Shown here piece by piece: positions 35,528-44,511 of a stretch of 64,000 bases of DNA. Within the stretch, counting starts at the first letter, position 1, and every line of letters starts with the position of its first letter. The notes below the pieces were generated by a model. That model saw nothing but the letters and a program-made list of their open reading frames with translations, searched no databases and had not been told where the DNA came from. The DNA comes from Longimonas halophila (GTDB taxonomy: Bacteria > Bacteroidota > Rhodothermia > Rhodothermales > Salinibacteraceae): positions 62,001 to 126,000 of the forward strand of contig NZ_PDEP01000003.1 of the NCBI RefSeq assembly GCF_002554705.1. The letters run 5' to 3'. The position numbers were made by a program, and so were the translations under genes.

Positions 35528-37492
35528 TCAGGACGACGATTGAGGGGAGGCCATCTCGTCTGTTGTAGAAGTGTCGTGCGCTGACGCGGCATGGTGCTCC
35601 TTGCGCGTCATGCCATCTCCGTTGGGCGCCTGCAGTTGAATCGGAGCAGCCGGGTGCAGATCCAAAGCAAAGAGCCGACACGCCATGCCCGCTTCCACAC
35701 AGATGCGGAGCAGCTCGCGTTGGGTATCTCTATCGGTCGAAAATGTAGGGACAATCAGCTCGTCGGCATCGTAGCTGCCGCTGATGGACGCCAGCTCGTC
35801 TGGCGTGCCTACGACCGAGAGGCCCTGCACATGCATCCCCACGCGATTGGCGTCGGCATCGACGAACCCGACAGCGGTGCGGTGGAGCGTGTCATCTTCG
35901 CGCAGATGGCGCAGCGCCAGCACGCTTGCGCTATCGCTTCCATAGATGAGTACCCGTTTTCCATTCGAACGCTGGGCGGCCAGATACTGGCGCATCCCCC
36001 GAAAGCCAAACCGAATGCCTGCAATGGATGCGGTCGTCACCATCCAGTCAAGAATTACGAGCGCAGGCGAGAGCGTGGCCCCATGCCCCAGCAATAGAAT
36101 CCCCACAACGAGCACGGCCGATGCCGCTGTGGAGCCCATCACCAAGCGCACAAACTCGGACGTGCCGGCGTGGCGCCAGATGCCGTGGTATAACCCACAC
36201 AGGTAGAACACGGTCACTTTCACGGTCATGACGGCCGGTAGAATACGCAGCATCAGGTTGTCGTAGGGCGCAGGCGGGGCGCCATCGAACCGCAGGTGAA
36301 AGGCCAGCACGAGTGCAGCACCTACGAGAAGCAGGTCGGCCATTGTGCCCACGATAGACTTCCAGTAGGGGCCGCCCGCTACCGCTTGCATCACCGCCCC
36401 AAACTTCTGGCTGGCAGTTTTCCGTTCTACGCGAAGTGGAATGTCGATCCGTGGGTAGTGCGTGGCTCCTGCCAGATACAGACCGAGCAGTACAAATCCG
36501 GCCCCTGCGAACAACATGAGCGCAATGAAGAGCGGAGTCGTCACCCAGTATAGCATGAGCGCGCCCCCCGCAAACACCGCAGCGATGCTCCACAGCAGCA
36601 GCACAGTCTGCCGCTCCGACAGTCCCAGAAGCACGAGCCGGTGCATGGTGTGGTCGTTGCCCCCCTCGGTAATGGGGCGATCATTTAGAATGCGCGTGAT
36701 GGTTACAAAGCTGGTGTCGAAGATCGGGACGGCGAGCACGGCCACCGGCACCAGCGTAGCAGCCAGCGGCTCGCCCATGCCCTGCACGGTAAGCGCCAGC
36801 GTAGCCAGCACAAAGCCAAGCAGCAGGCTGCCGCAATCGCCCATGAAGACCCGCGCTGGCTTGAAGTTAAACACCAGAAATCCGATGGTGGCCCCCATCA
36901 CAACAACCGACACCGCCGCCACACCGGGCACCCCCACCAGCCAGGCAATCGTTGCCAGAACCGCGGTAGCCACAGCGGTAAGTCCGGCCGCAAGCCCATC
37001 CATGCCGTCAATGAGATTCACTGCATTGGTAACACCCACCACCCAGAGGAACGTTAGGGGAATGTGGATCCAGAAGGGCGCGCTGTTCCAGAAGGCAAAC
37101 CCCGCGTAGAGCAAAAGCGACGTTGCAACGATCTGCACAACGAGCTTGGCCTCGGGCCGGATGTCGATCAGGTCGTCGGCGAGGCCCGAGGCAAACACGA
37201 GCGTTATAGCCAGCCAGACGGGCCAGGCATACACCTCAAGAAGCCCGGTGGCAACAATTCCCGTGGCAATTGCCCCAAACACCGCAATGCCGCCCATGAG
37301 CGCAACCGGCGTGGAATGCCAGCGGTCGTTGGCAGGCCAGTCGAGCCATCCAAGGCGGCGTGCACCAAAAATGACGAGCGGCGTAAAGGCAAGCGCAGCA
37401 AGCAGGGCAATGCTGCCTCCCATCACCAGGCGGTGCCCGGCGGTATCCCCCAGAAACAACCCGTGTAGTTCAGCAAGTAGTGATGTCAACAT
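35528..37492 (-). CDS. WecA-type polyprenyl-phosphate GlcNAc-1-P transferase fused to a CapD-like N-terminal domain
   Basis: 654 residues from ATG 37492. Residues about 1-350 are a multi-spanning PNPT transferase: DDLIDIRPEAKL, TNAVNLIDGMDGLAAG, FNFKPARVFMGDCGSLLLGF and GGNDHTMHRLVLLG (HxH-type loop). From about 390, four more membrane helices (MADLLLVGAALVLAFHLRF) lead into a cytosolic Rossmann-like domain (GKRVLIYGSDSASVLALRHL), as in the N-terminal half of CapD/FlaA1 or polyprenyl glycosylphosphotransferases, but without the epimerase or transferase domain. The predicted product is undecaprenyl-PP-linked sugar for envelope glycans. Upstream is a GT4 gene. Confidence 0.88.
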   Translation of the reverse strand: MLTSLLAELHGLFLGDTAGHRLVMGGSIALLAALAFTPLVIFGARRLGWLDWPANDRWHSTPVALMGGIAVFGAIATGIVATGLLEVYAWPVWLAITLVFASGLADDLIDIRPEAKLVVQIVATSLLLYAGFAFWNSAPFWIHIPLTFLWVVGVTNAVNLIDGMDGLAAGLTAVATAVLATIAWLVGVPGVAAVSVVVMGATIGFLVFNFKPARVFMGDCGSLLLGFVLATLALTVQGMGEPLAATLVPVAVLAVPIFDTSFVTITRILNDRPITEGGNDHTMHRLVLLGLSERQTVLLLWSIAAVFAGGALMLYWVTTPLFIALMLFAGAGFVLLGLYLAGATHYPRIDIPLRVERKTASQKFGAVMQAVAGGPYWKSIVGTMADLLLVGAALVLAFHLRFDGAPPAPYDNLMLRILPAVMTVKVTVFYLCGLYHGIWRHAGTSEFVRLVMGSTAASAVLVVGILLLGHGATLSPALVILDWMVTTASIAGIRFGFRGMRQYLAAQRSNGKRVLIYGSDSASVLALRHLREDDTLHRTAVGFVDADANRVGMHVQGLSVVGTPDELASISGSYDADELIVPTFSTDRDTQRELLRICVEAGMACRLFALDLHPAAPIQLQAPNGDGMTRKEHHAASAHDTSTTDEMASPQSSS

Positions 37493-37586
37493 ACCGGAAT
37501 GCAAGCTATGAAGCAGGGCCGATACGGAGTACCGAATCGGCGTTAGTGTCGTGGCCGCCCCTTCTGTACCGGTGGGGATCTCCCGG

Positions 37587-38810
37587 TTATGTAACAGCGG
37601 CCGTGCGGCTACGAATGCATGTGTGCAACGTGCGTTCAAATGCGGATGCGGCCTCCGAGGCCGCATCCGCAACCACGGCCCGCGCCCGATTCCCAGCGGC
37701 GGTGCGGCGCTCAGCATCGGCATACCACGTTTCAAGTTCGCGGGCCAGCGCACGCCCTGTAGGCTGCGGCAGCACCGCTCCGCAGTCATGATCGCGCAAG
37801 ACGCGTGCCGCCTCACTGCCTGCTGGCCCCAAGAACAGCGCCGGACGCCCGGCGGCCAGCACGCCGTACAGCTTGCTGGGTACCACAAGGCCCTCCAACT
37901 TCGGCTGCATTGTAACCAGGTGCACGTCGGCGGCGCTTAGGCTGTGGGCCAGTGTCTCAAACGGTTGATACGGAAAGAATCGGACATTGTCCAGCTCGCG
38001 CTCGCGGACGCGCGCCTGTAGTTCTGCCTTGCGGGGACCTTCGCCGACGAGGGCAAGCACTGCGTGCGGCACCGTGTCGTGTAGATAGGTGGCTGCCTTC
38101 AAGACCGCATCGAACGGATGCGCCAGCCCCATATTGCCGGAGTACATCACAACAAATGCATCCTCCAGCCCATGCTCGGCACGGAACGTGTTTTCGTGGT
38201 GCGGCACCGGATGTACCGACTCGGGCGGCCAGTTCGGAACCACGCGCGTGCGCTGCTCGGGATAGCCACGTGCCACAATGCGCTGCTGCATACAGCGGCC
38301 CACCGTAACAACCCGGGCATGCTGATGCAATGCTGCCGTCGATACGCGCCGCAGCCCACCCGCCAGCCAGCCGTTCTTGGAGATCACACCCAGCTCCTCG
38401 GCCACCTCCGGGTACACGTCTTGCGCCCAGTGCACCGCCGGTACGTTCCATATGCGGCTTAGCAGTGCGCTCACTACCAGTTGCAGCGGCGGGTCGGTCT
38501 TCGACACGATTACGTCGGGACGCGGCAGGCGCAGGGCCCGCGCTACAAAAGCCGGATACAGCGAGGCGTAGGCCAGTCCGCGCCTCCAGGTGCTGGCGCG
38601 CGTAAACTTCAGGGCCGACACGCGTTCTACCCGCACACCATTGCGATACGCTGACGGGGGCGCATCCTCTGCGGGACCGGCAACAACAGTTACGTTCCAG
38701 CCGCGCGTTACAAGACGCTCGGCCAACTCAGCCAAAATGGCGCCTGTGGCCCCTGTATTGGGCGGATACACGCGGTTCGTAAAAAGCACATGGGGGGATT
38801 GCGTATCCAA
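37587..38810 (-). CDS. Family 4 glycosyltransferase (WcaI/WbuB-like)
   Basis: 407 residues. GT-B fold: PHVLFTNRVYPPNTGATGAI at the start, VSKTDPPLQLVVSALLSRI and VHWAQDVYPEVAEELGV in the N-domain, and VMYSGNMGLAHPFDAVLKAA and QPKLEGLVVPSKLYGVLAAG in the donor-binding domain. This resembles WcaI/WbuB enzymes of extracellular polysaccharide synthesis. It sits 94 nt upstream of the WecA fusion on the same strand, so both likely act on the same lipid-linked glycan. Confidence 0.92.
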   Translation of the reverse strand: MDTQSPHVLFTNRVYPPNTGATGAILAELAERLVTRGWNVTVVAGPAEDAPPSAYRNGVRVERVSALKFTRASTWRRGLAYASLYPAFVARALRLPRPDVIVSKTDPPLQLVVSALLSRIWNVPAVHWAQDVYPEVAEELGVISKNGWLAGGLRRVSTAALHQHARVVTVGRCMQQRIVARGYPEQRTRVVPNWPPESVHPVPHHENTFRAEHGLEDAFVVMYSGNMGLAHPFDAVLKAATYLHDTVPHAVLALVGEGPRKAELQARVRERELDNVRFFPYQPFETLAHSLSAADVHLVTMQPKLEGLVVPSKLYGVLAAGRPALFLGPAGSEAARVLRDHDCGAVLPQPTGRALARELETWYADAERRTAAGNRARAVVADAASEAASAFERTLHTCIRSRTAAVT

Positions 38811-39141
38811 CAGAGAAGCAGGAATGAGGAGAAGGATGCGTGCGCGTAGAAAACTGCCATAGTCGTCTTAACAAGGCACCGCCAACATAAGATGCACACA
38901 CTGAACATGAAAGAAGGTTCATCTGGTCAGAAGCGCTTTCATTCCCCAAAAATAAACGATTTTAGGCGTAGGTCACGACATGGTGGTGCCGATTTCCCAT
39001 CCGTCACCTCGCCACTGGACATGCCGGAGCGGCACCATCGGATAAAGGGAACAGACTCTTTTGTCGGAGTGAGTATCACATACCCTGTCGCCAATATCGT
39101 ATCGGCATGTCCGATCGTCTCATGAGATGCAACATCGCACG
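38811..39141. other. Intergenic region without recognised gene
   Basis: The 331-nt gap lies upstream of the GT4 gene and downstream of folC. It probably holds the promoter of the polysaccharide genes. I see no convincing coding frame, RNA gene or repeat. Confidence 0.5.
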
Positions 39142-40410
39142 TTACAGCGGACGCAATGCCGGAGCCAGTTCGCCTACCGTGTAGTGCGATCCGGTAACAA
39201 GCAGGAGGTCTTCGGGAGAGGCCGTGTGCTGAAAGTAATCGACGTGGGTCATTAGCGAAGCCGGAGCGCGCGTTGACCAGCCACGGGCCTGGCACGCATC
39301 AGCAAGGGCCTCTGCCGGCAGGGCCCGGTCGGTGGGTACCTCAACGGGCCACACCGTATCGATTCCACGATCGTCCAGCGCATCGAGCAACGCGCTGAGC
39401 GGCTTGTCGCGCATCACCCCCAGCGCCACGATGCAGCATCCGGGGCAGTGGGGCAGTGCCGTGCATGCTGCCGCCAGCCCCGCCGGGTTGTGTGCCACAT
39501 CAATCCACACGGGTGGATGCACAGCCAGACGTTCCATACGCCCATGCAATCCGGCATACGCACGCACGGCGCCCAGTCCGCTGGCTACGGCATTGGAGGT
39601 GAGGCGCACCGCCGGGTGCAGCTCCAGCGCCCGCACCGCGCAGGCCGCGTTCTGCTGCTGATGCACACCCGGCAGGTCCAGGTCGGGCACGGCGTAGCAG
39701 GCACGCGGCGTGATGAGCGTGCGGCGGGCCTCGTTCCAGCGTGTCGTGGCGGCGGTGCGGTGCAAAACAGCCCCACGCGCCGATGCTTGTTTCTGGAGGG
39801 CAGACTCAGCTTCATTGGAAAGCGGGCCCAGCACCACGGGCTGCCCCGCTCGCATGATGCCGCCTTTTTCTTGGGCGATCTTCGCCTCCGTATCCCCCAG
39901 AAGCGCCGTATGCTCCAGCGCAATTGATGTGATGATGGCAACCTCGGCCTCTACCACATTGGTCGCATCCAGCCGCCCGCCCAGCCCCACTTCAACCACC
40001 GCCAGGTCCACGCTTTCACGAGCAAAGTATTGTAAGCTGAGCGCCACCGTCGCCTCAAAGAAGCTGGGTTCGATGCGATCGAACGCGGGCTGCGCTTCCG
40101 CAATCATGGCGCGGAGCGTGTCGTCAGGGATCGGCGTGCCGTCAATGCGCATCCGCTCGGCCACCGACCACAGGTGCGGCGACGTGTGCAGCCCCACCCG
40201 ATAACCCGCCGCCTGTGCAATGGCGGCACTCATAGCGGCGGTAGAGCCTTTGCCATTGGTACCCGCAATGTGCAACGTGGGTAGGTCGTCAAGGCGGATG
40301 CCGAGCGCATCGATGAGTGCCTGCATCCGGTCGAGGCCCGGCTTGTAGCTGTCGTCATCGGTGCCGGCGTAGCGGGGCAGCGCGTGGAGTGCGTCGATAG
40401 GGTCAGTCAT
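39142..40410 (-). CDS. folC: Folylpolyglutamate synthase/dihydrofolate synthase
   Basis: 422 residues from ATG 40410. Mur-ligase-type ATP site HIAGTNGKGSTAAM, then VGLHTSPHLWSVAERMRIDG, EVGLGGRLDATN and ITSIALEHTALLGDT, all FolC signatures. It adds glutamate to dihydropteroate/folates. Its start overlaps the tsaE stop by 8 nt (ATGACTGA), which indicates translational coupling. Confidence 0.95.
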   Translation of the reverse strand: MTDPIDALHALPRYAGTDDDSYKPGLDRMQALIDALGIRLDDLPTLHIAGTNGKGSTAAMSAAIAQAAGYRVGLHTSPHLWSVAERMRIDGTPIPDDTLRAMIAEAQPAFDRIEPSFFEATVALSLQYFARESVDLAVVEVGLGGRLDATNVVEAEVAIITSIALEHTALLGDTEAKIAQEKGGIMRAGQPVVLGPLSNEAESALQKQASARGAVLHRTAATTRWNEARRTLITPRACYAVPDLDLPGVHQQQNAACAVRALELHPAVRLTSNAVASGLGAVRAYAGLHGRMERLAVHPPVWIDVAHNPAGLAAACTALPHCPGCCIVALGVMRDKPLSALLDALDDRGIDTVWPVEVPTDRALPAEALADACQARGWSTRAPASLMTHVDYFQHTASPEDLLLVTGSHYTVGELAPALRPL

Positions 40411-40855
40411 GGCACGTTTGCCTGATTCGGCGCGTGGTGCGGGTTTCGTGCGTAAGCTGCAGGTGCAGTGCGGTGTCGGGCAGCAGCTCGCCCATCCGGC
40501 TGGGCCATTCGATGCAGCAGACGCCCTCGCCGTACAGGTAGGTGTCGGCGCCCATCTCGTACAGCTCTGCCGGGTCGCCAAGGCGGTACGCGTCGATGTG
40601 ATACAGCGGCAGCCGCCCGCCTTCGTGCACATGCACCAGCGTGAAGGTAGGACTACGAATATCGGCGGGGTTGTATCCCAATCCCGCACCGATTCCTTTT
40701 ACCAGATGTGTCTTCCCGGCCCCCAGGTCGCCATGCAACGCTATCACATCGCCGGGCTGGACCCGCTCGGCCAGTTGCTCGCCCAACGCATGGGTCGCCT
40801 CGGGCGAGGTGCTCTGCAACGGCAACAGGTCGGTCCAGCGGTCAGATTCGGTCAT
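40403..40855 (-). CDS. tsaE: tRNA threonylcarbamoyladenosine biosynthesis ATPase TsaE
   Basis: 150 residues. Walker A GDLGAGKTHLVKGIG, then SPTFTLVHVHEGGRLPLYHIDAYRL and CCIEWPSRMGELLP are diagnostic. TsaE works with TsaB/TsaD to make t6A37 in ANN-decoding tRNAs. It overlaps folC and is preceded by a 414-nt repeat-bearing gap. Confidence 0.97.
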   Translation of the reverse strand: MTESDRWTDLLPLQSTSPEATHALGEQLAERVQPGDVIALHGDLGAGKTHLVKGIGAGLGYNPADIRSPTFTLVHVHEGGRLPLYHIDAYRLGDPAELYEMGADTYLYGEGVCCIEWPSRMGELLPDTALHLQLTHETRTTRRIRQTCHD

Positions 40856-41269
40856 AGGAGTGCGTCAAACAGATAGAGCCGATTGGTTTGCGGCAGGTGT
40901 GCTTCCCCTCCGTCAGCCATGATTTTAGTAGTCGAAACCTATTTTCTCTCAACGTGCGTCACCTTGAGCGCAGCAGATGCCCCGCATCTGCGCAGCCGAA
41001 AGGTCTCTCTCAATTTAGTAGGGCGCTCTATACCAGTGCATGCCTCGATAGTGGATAGACCGTGAGTGATAGCCCTCCTGATAAAAACATTGACAGGGAT
41101 CTGCCAATCGAGTAGGAGATGGTTCGGCTCTCGGCTCCTTCGTCGCCTTCCGCTCACCATGACAGGCTTCGTTGGGGGGATTTCAAGATGGTCATCCGAA
41201 TGATAATGGGCGTACGACCTCCTCTTCAGCAAGTGGCGGCTCCTTTGACCGTCAACGTACCTGTTCTGA
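40856..41269. other. Intergenic region carrying short repeats
   Basis: This 414-nt gap has no supported gene. It contains a hairpin GCAGATGC/GCATCTGC (40973-40991) inside a CACCTTGAGCGCAGC-type dispersed unit, and copy 2 of dispersed repeat A (41113-41211). Short frames read from the repeat are not conserved coding sequence. Confidence 0.5.
41113..41211. repeat. Dispersed repeat A, copy 2
   Basis: It starts AGGAGATGGTTCGGC, continues with CCGCTCACCATGACAGGC and TTCGTTGGGGGGAT, and diverges towards the end. It matches copies at 31018 and 61451 in the same order of blocks, with a longer middle segment (TCCTTCGTCGCCTTCCGC) shared in part with copy 3. Confidence 0.6.
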
Positions 41270-43879
41270 TCACGCATCAGCAGACGGGTCGATCAAATGC
41301 TCGTTTGGGCGGGGGCGCAGGTTATAGATGTTGGCCATTGCAGCTCCGTAGGCCCCCGTGGTGGCAATGAGCATAACATCACCGGGTTCGGTCGCCGGAA
41401 GGCGGCGGCTGTAGCCGAGCACATCGCCACTCTCGCAGATGGGCCCCACCACATTCACCGTCTGCACGTTGGGCTGGTCCAGCTTGGTCAGGTTCACGAT
41501 GTCGTGGTAGGCCCCGTACAGCGCCGGACGCATGAGCGTGTGCATGCCGGCATCGAGTCCGACGTACGTGGCCTCCCCCTTTTGCTTCGTCTGCGTGACG
41601 CGTGCGAGCAGCGCGCCTGCCTCCGCCACCAGGAAACGGCCCGGCTCCATCCACAGGGCGTATTGGGGATGCGACTGCTTGAACGCGGAGAGCCGCTCGT
41701 TCAGCGCATCCAGCGGCAGCCGGTCGCCATTGGGCCGCTCGGGCACGCCGAGTCCGCCCCCCACGTTCAGAATCTCCACGTCCGGGAAGTCTTCGGCCAG
41801 CGAGCCCAGAAACGCGGCGATGTCGGCCCACGGCTCGGCGCGGGTGATGCCGCTGCCCACATGCACGTGCAGGCCCTGAACGCAAATGTCGTGCTCAGCG
41901 GCCAGCGCGCGGGCCTGCGGCAATTCGTCGGGCACGATGCCGAACTTCGACTGCGCGCCCGCGGTGCGCACGTGGCGGTGATGGCCGTGCCCGCGTCCGG
42001 GATCGATGCGGAGGAAGATCGTCTGCCCCGCAAACACCTCGGGGTGCGTGTCGAGCGGCTGCACGTTGTCGAGCGTCACGCGCACGCCCTGATCGAAAGC
42101 CGCCCGGTATTCGTCGATGGCTGCAAAGTTCGGCTGGAAGAGCACGCGCTGCGGATCCACCTGGGGGACGGCCTCAAAGACGCGTTCCACCTCGCCCAGC
42201 GATACGCACTCAAAGCCCAGGCCCTCATCGTACAGGCAGCGGAGCACGTCGGGATGCGGGTTGGCCTTCACAGCGTAGTAGGGCTGATCCACCGCCTCCA
42301 GCGCCGTAAGCTGCCGGGCACGGGTGCGCAGTGTGGGGGCGTGATAAACGTAGCCAGGCGTGTTGGTGGTGTCGGCCAGGGCCAGAAGCGCCTCGCGCTC
42401 GGTCTGCCACCAGGGCGGCGTAGCCTCCGCGTCGGACTCGTTGGTGTCGAACAGCTCCGACCACGACGGCCCGAAGAGTTCGTCGGCGGGGCGGGCGCTG
42501 AACCGCTCGGCGTGCAGCTCGCGCACCAGCCGGGGCGCCTGCTCCGCATCCACCACAAAACTGAAGTTGAGATCGCTGGCCGCTTGCGAGACCAGGTAGA
42601 TGTTCTGCTCGTCGAATACTTCGAGCGCCGGCCCCAAGTCGCTAAGCAGCGCACGGATGTGGCGTCCCACCAGACTGACCACCGCACACGGCCCAATGAC
42701 GCGGGCGTTGCAGAACGCGTTCAGGTCGCGCACCACCGCGTTGATGGTGTCGGGGTCGAGCGCGTTGGCCACCGGGTCAAGCGTCACGGTGACGTTCGCC
42801 TCTGACGTCGCCACCAGGTCGACGGAGAGGCCGTGATGCTTGAAGACGCTGAAGACATCCGCCAGGAAGCCCACCTGCTGCCACATCCCCAGGGTATCCA
42901 TAGAGATGGCGGTGACGTTGTCCTTCGCGGAGATCGCCTTCACCTGCGGACCGTAATCGGGCACGTCGTCGCGGATGGCGGTGCCCTCAAGGTCGGGCGC
43001 GTCGGTGCAGCGCACGTGCAGGGGGATGCCATGCGTGCGCACCGGGTCGATGCAACGTGGATGCAGCACGGCCGCGCCCATCGTGGCCAGCTCCTGCGCC
43101 TCGTTGTAAGTAAGCCGCTTCAAAAGCCGCGCCGAGGGAATGTCGCGCGGGTTGGCGGTGAAGAGGCCCGGCACGTCGGTCCATATTTCGAGGCGCTCTG
43201 CTTCGAGCTTGGCGGCAAAGTACGCCGCCGAGGTGTCGGAGCCGCCGCGCCCCAGCAGCACGGTCTCCCCAATCTCGTTCCCCGCAATGAAGCCTTGCGT
43301 GAGCACCGCGTCGGTGTCGGCATCGTGCAGGTGGTCTTGCAGGATAGCGTCGGGGTAGAAGCTGCACGTGGCCGATAGATAGCGGCGCGCAGGCGTAAGG
43401 TGCGCCTCGCGCTCGGAGCGCAGAACCTCGCGGGCATCCAGCCAGCGGGTGGATACGCCTTGCGCCCGCAGAAACGCGGCACCGAGTCGCGTAGACAGCA
43501 GTTCGCCCTGCGCCATCAGCGCAGCTTGCTGCCGTGGATGCGGCGTGTCGTTATCGGGCAGATCATCGACGAGCGCCTGCAGGTCGTCCAGTGCATCACC
43601 CAGCACAGCATTGCCATCCAGATCCAGATCGCGCGCCAGTTCGAGATGCTGCGTTCGGAGGGCCGCGAGTTGGTCGGTGCGCTCTGCAGACGCGCTGGCA
43701 TGCAGAATCGCATCCAGGCGGTCGGATACGCCGCTGAGTGCGCTACACACCAGCATGGGACGCATCCCGCGGTCGATGTGGCGCTGAACGAGGGCGGCAA
43801 TGGTTTCCCAGCGGGCGCGAGTCGACACACTGGTACCGCCAAACTTGCAAACAATCCAGGAGGATGCGGAGGTGGGCAT
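41270..43879 (-). CDS. Bifunctional aspartate kinase/diaminopimelate decarboxylase
   Basis: 869 residues, a fusion of LysC and LysA. The N-terminal half has the aspartokinase motif VCKFGGTSVSTRARW, GRGGSDTSAAYFAA and tandem ACT domains (AISMDTLGMWQQVGFLADVF; VSLVGRHIRALLSDLGPALE). From about residue 490 the PLP-dependent decarboxylase follows: Lys in YYAVKANPHPDVL, HVHVGSGI, NVGGGLGVPE, EPGRFLVAEAG and CESGDVLG. It joins the first and last steps of the DAP-lysine pathway. Similar fusions are known in some bacteria. Confidence 0.96.
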   Translation of the reverse strand: MPTSASSWIVCKFGGTSVSTRARWETIAALVQRHIDRGMRPMLVCSALSGVSDRLDAILHASASAERTDQLAALRTQHLELARDLDLDGNAVLGDALDDLQALVDDLPDNDTPHPRQQAALMAQGELLSTRLGAAFLRAQGVSTRWLDAREVLRSEREAHLTPARRYLSATCSFYPDAILQDHLHDADTDAVLTQGFIAGNEIGETVLLGRGGSDTSAAYFAAKLEAERLEIWTDVPGLFTANPRDIPSARLLKRLTYNEAQELATMGAAVLHPRCIDPVRTHGIPLHVRCTDAPDLEGTAIRDDVPDYGPQVKAISAKDNVTAISMDTLGMWQQVGFLADVFSVFKHHGLSVDLVATSEANVTVTLDPVANALDPDTINAVVRDLNAFCNARVIGPCAVVSLVGRHIRALLSDLGPALEVFDEQNIYLVSQAASDLNFSFVVDAEQAPRLVRELHAERFSARPADELFGPSWSELFDTNESDAEATPPWWQTEREALLALADTTNTPGYVYHAPTLRTRARQLTALEAVDQPYYAVKANPHPDVLRCLYDEGLGFECVSLGEVERVFEAVPQVDPQRVLFQPNFAAIDEYRAAFDQGVRVTLDNVQPLDTHPEVFAGQTIFLRIDPGRGHGHHRHVRTAGAQSKFGIVPDELPQARALAAEHDICVQGLHVHVGSGITRAEPWADIAAFLGSLAEDFPDVEILNVGGGLGVPERPNGDRLPLDALNERLSAFKQSHPQYALWMEPGRFLVAEAGALLARVTQTKQKGEATYVGLDAGMHTLMRPALYGAYHDIVNLTKLDQPNVQTVNVVGPICESGDVLGYSRRLPATEPGDVMLIATTGAYGAAMANIYNLRPRPNEHLIDPSADA

Positions 43880-44056
43880 ACGTCAGGAACAGCTACGAAG
43901 TAACAAAGACGCCCTCACGTACCGCTGGCCCGCCTTTGAGTTCGAGTGAGTTCGAGCGCGCGTGCTCCTTGCGTTTCCACCACGGCCCTTATGTGTGACC
44001 TTGCCGCTTTTTTGCGATTACTTACCAGCATCCGCAGAGTCGTGCGGTACGAGGCT

Positions 44057-44084
44057 GTAGGGATACGGCGCGCCGTGTCCCTAC
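44057..44084. repeat. Short palindrome, ACGGCGCGCCGT family (copy 2)
   Basis: GTAGGGATACGGCG and CGCCGTGTCCCTAC form a nearly perfect 28-bp palindrome in the gap between the lysC-lysA gene and the lipoprotein gene. It is the same family as those at 45287 and 46277. Confidence 0.6.
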
Positions 44085-44107
44085 GGCATGATTCTGCCCA
44101 TGCATTA

Positions 44108-44138
44108 GATCTGACAGGTCTTCGAGACCTGTCAGATC
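44108..44138. repeat. REP-like hairpin (CTGACAGGT type)
   Basis: GATCTGACAGGTCT and its exact complement AGACCTGTCAGATC form a 14-bp stem with a 3-nt loop, 16 nt past the lipoprotein stop codon. No T-run follows on either strand, so a REP-like or mRNA-stabilising element is likelier than a terminator. Confidence 0.55.
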
Positions 44139-44153
44139 GTTGTGTCGAGAGCC

Positions 44154-44489
44154 TCAATCGTCTTCAGCCACCCTTTCATTATTGATCATGTACACCTCGC
44201 ACGCGTTCTCCAGCCGGTAGATTTCGCGACGTGTTTCGCACTGGAGCCGCGCTGCTTCCAACGCCTCTTCCTGTGTTGAATGCCCCGATCCGTACCCGTA
44301 GACGTACGCCCGGCTTCCCGCTTTCCGCGAAACCATCAAGACCTTTTCAGTTTGCGCTTCCATGTATGCTTGATAGGCATCGGGATCGAGCGACTCAAAG
44401 CTTGGTAATGTGGTGCACCCTGTGCCCGCAAGCGATAGCCCGATCAACAGCAGCGTGTAGAGAGGGAAAGAGTGAGACATGGTTTTCAT
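44154..44489 (-). CDS. Small putative lipoprotein
   Basis: 111 residues (ATG 44489; Met4 possible). Signal peptide FPLYTLLLIGLSLAGTGC ends in a lipobox with Cys25. The mature part contains SRAYVYGYGSGHSTQEEALE then AARLQCETRREIYRLENACEVYMINNE. This block (GSGHST...AL..AL..C...R......C.vY..N) recurs in small exported proteins of unknown function. It lies 22 nt downstream of the cyclophilin gene region on the same strand. Confidence 0.75.
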   Translation of the reverse strand: MKTMSHSFPLYTLLLIGLSLAGTGCTTLPSFESLDPDAYQAYMEAQTEKVLMVSRKAGSRAYVYGYGSGHSTQEEALEAARLQCETRREIYRLENACEVYMINNERVAEDD

Positions 44490-44511
44490 GAGAGAGTGAG
44501 CAGTCGACTGG

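Noticed and set aside
41119-41370. Short frames encoding PVMVSGRRRR-like peptides here and near 61334-61546
   Set aside because: They are read from dispersed repeat A; similarity between them is due to the repeat, not to a protein family.
44108-44138. Rho-independent terminator
   Set aside because: The stem is strong but no T-run follows on either strand; kept as a REP-like hairpin.
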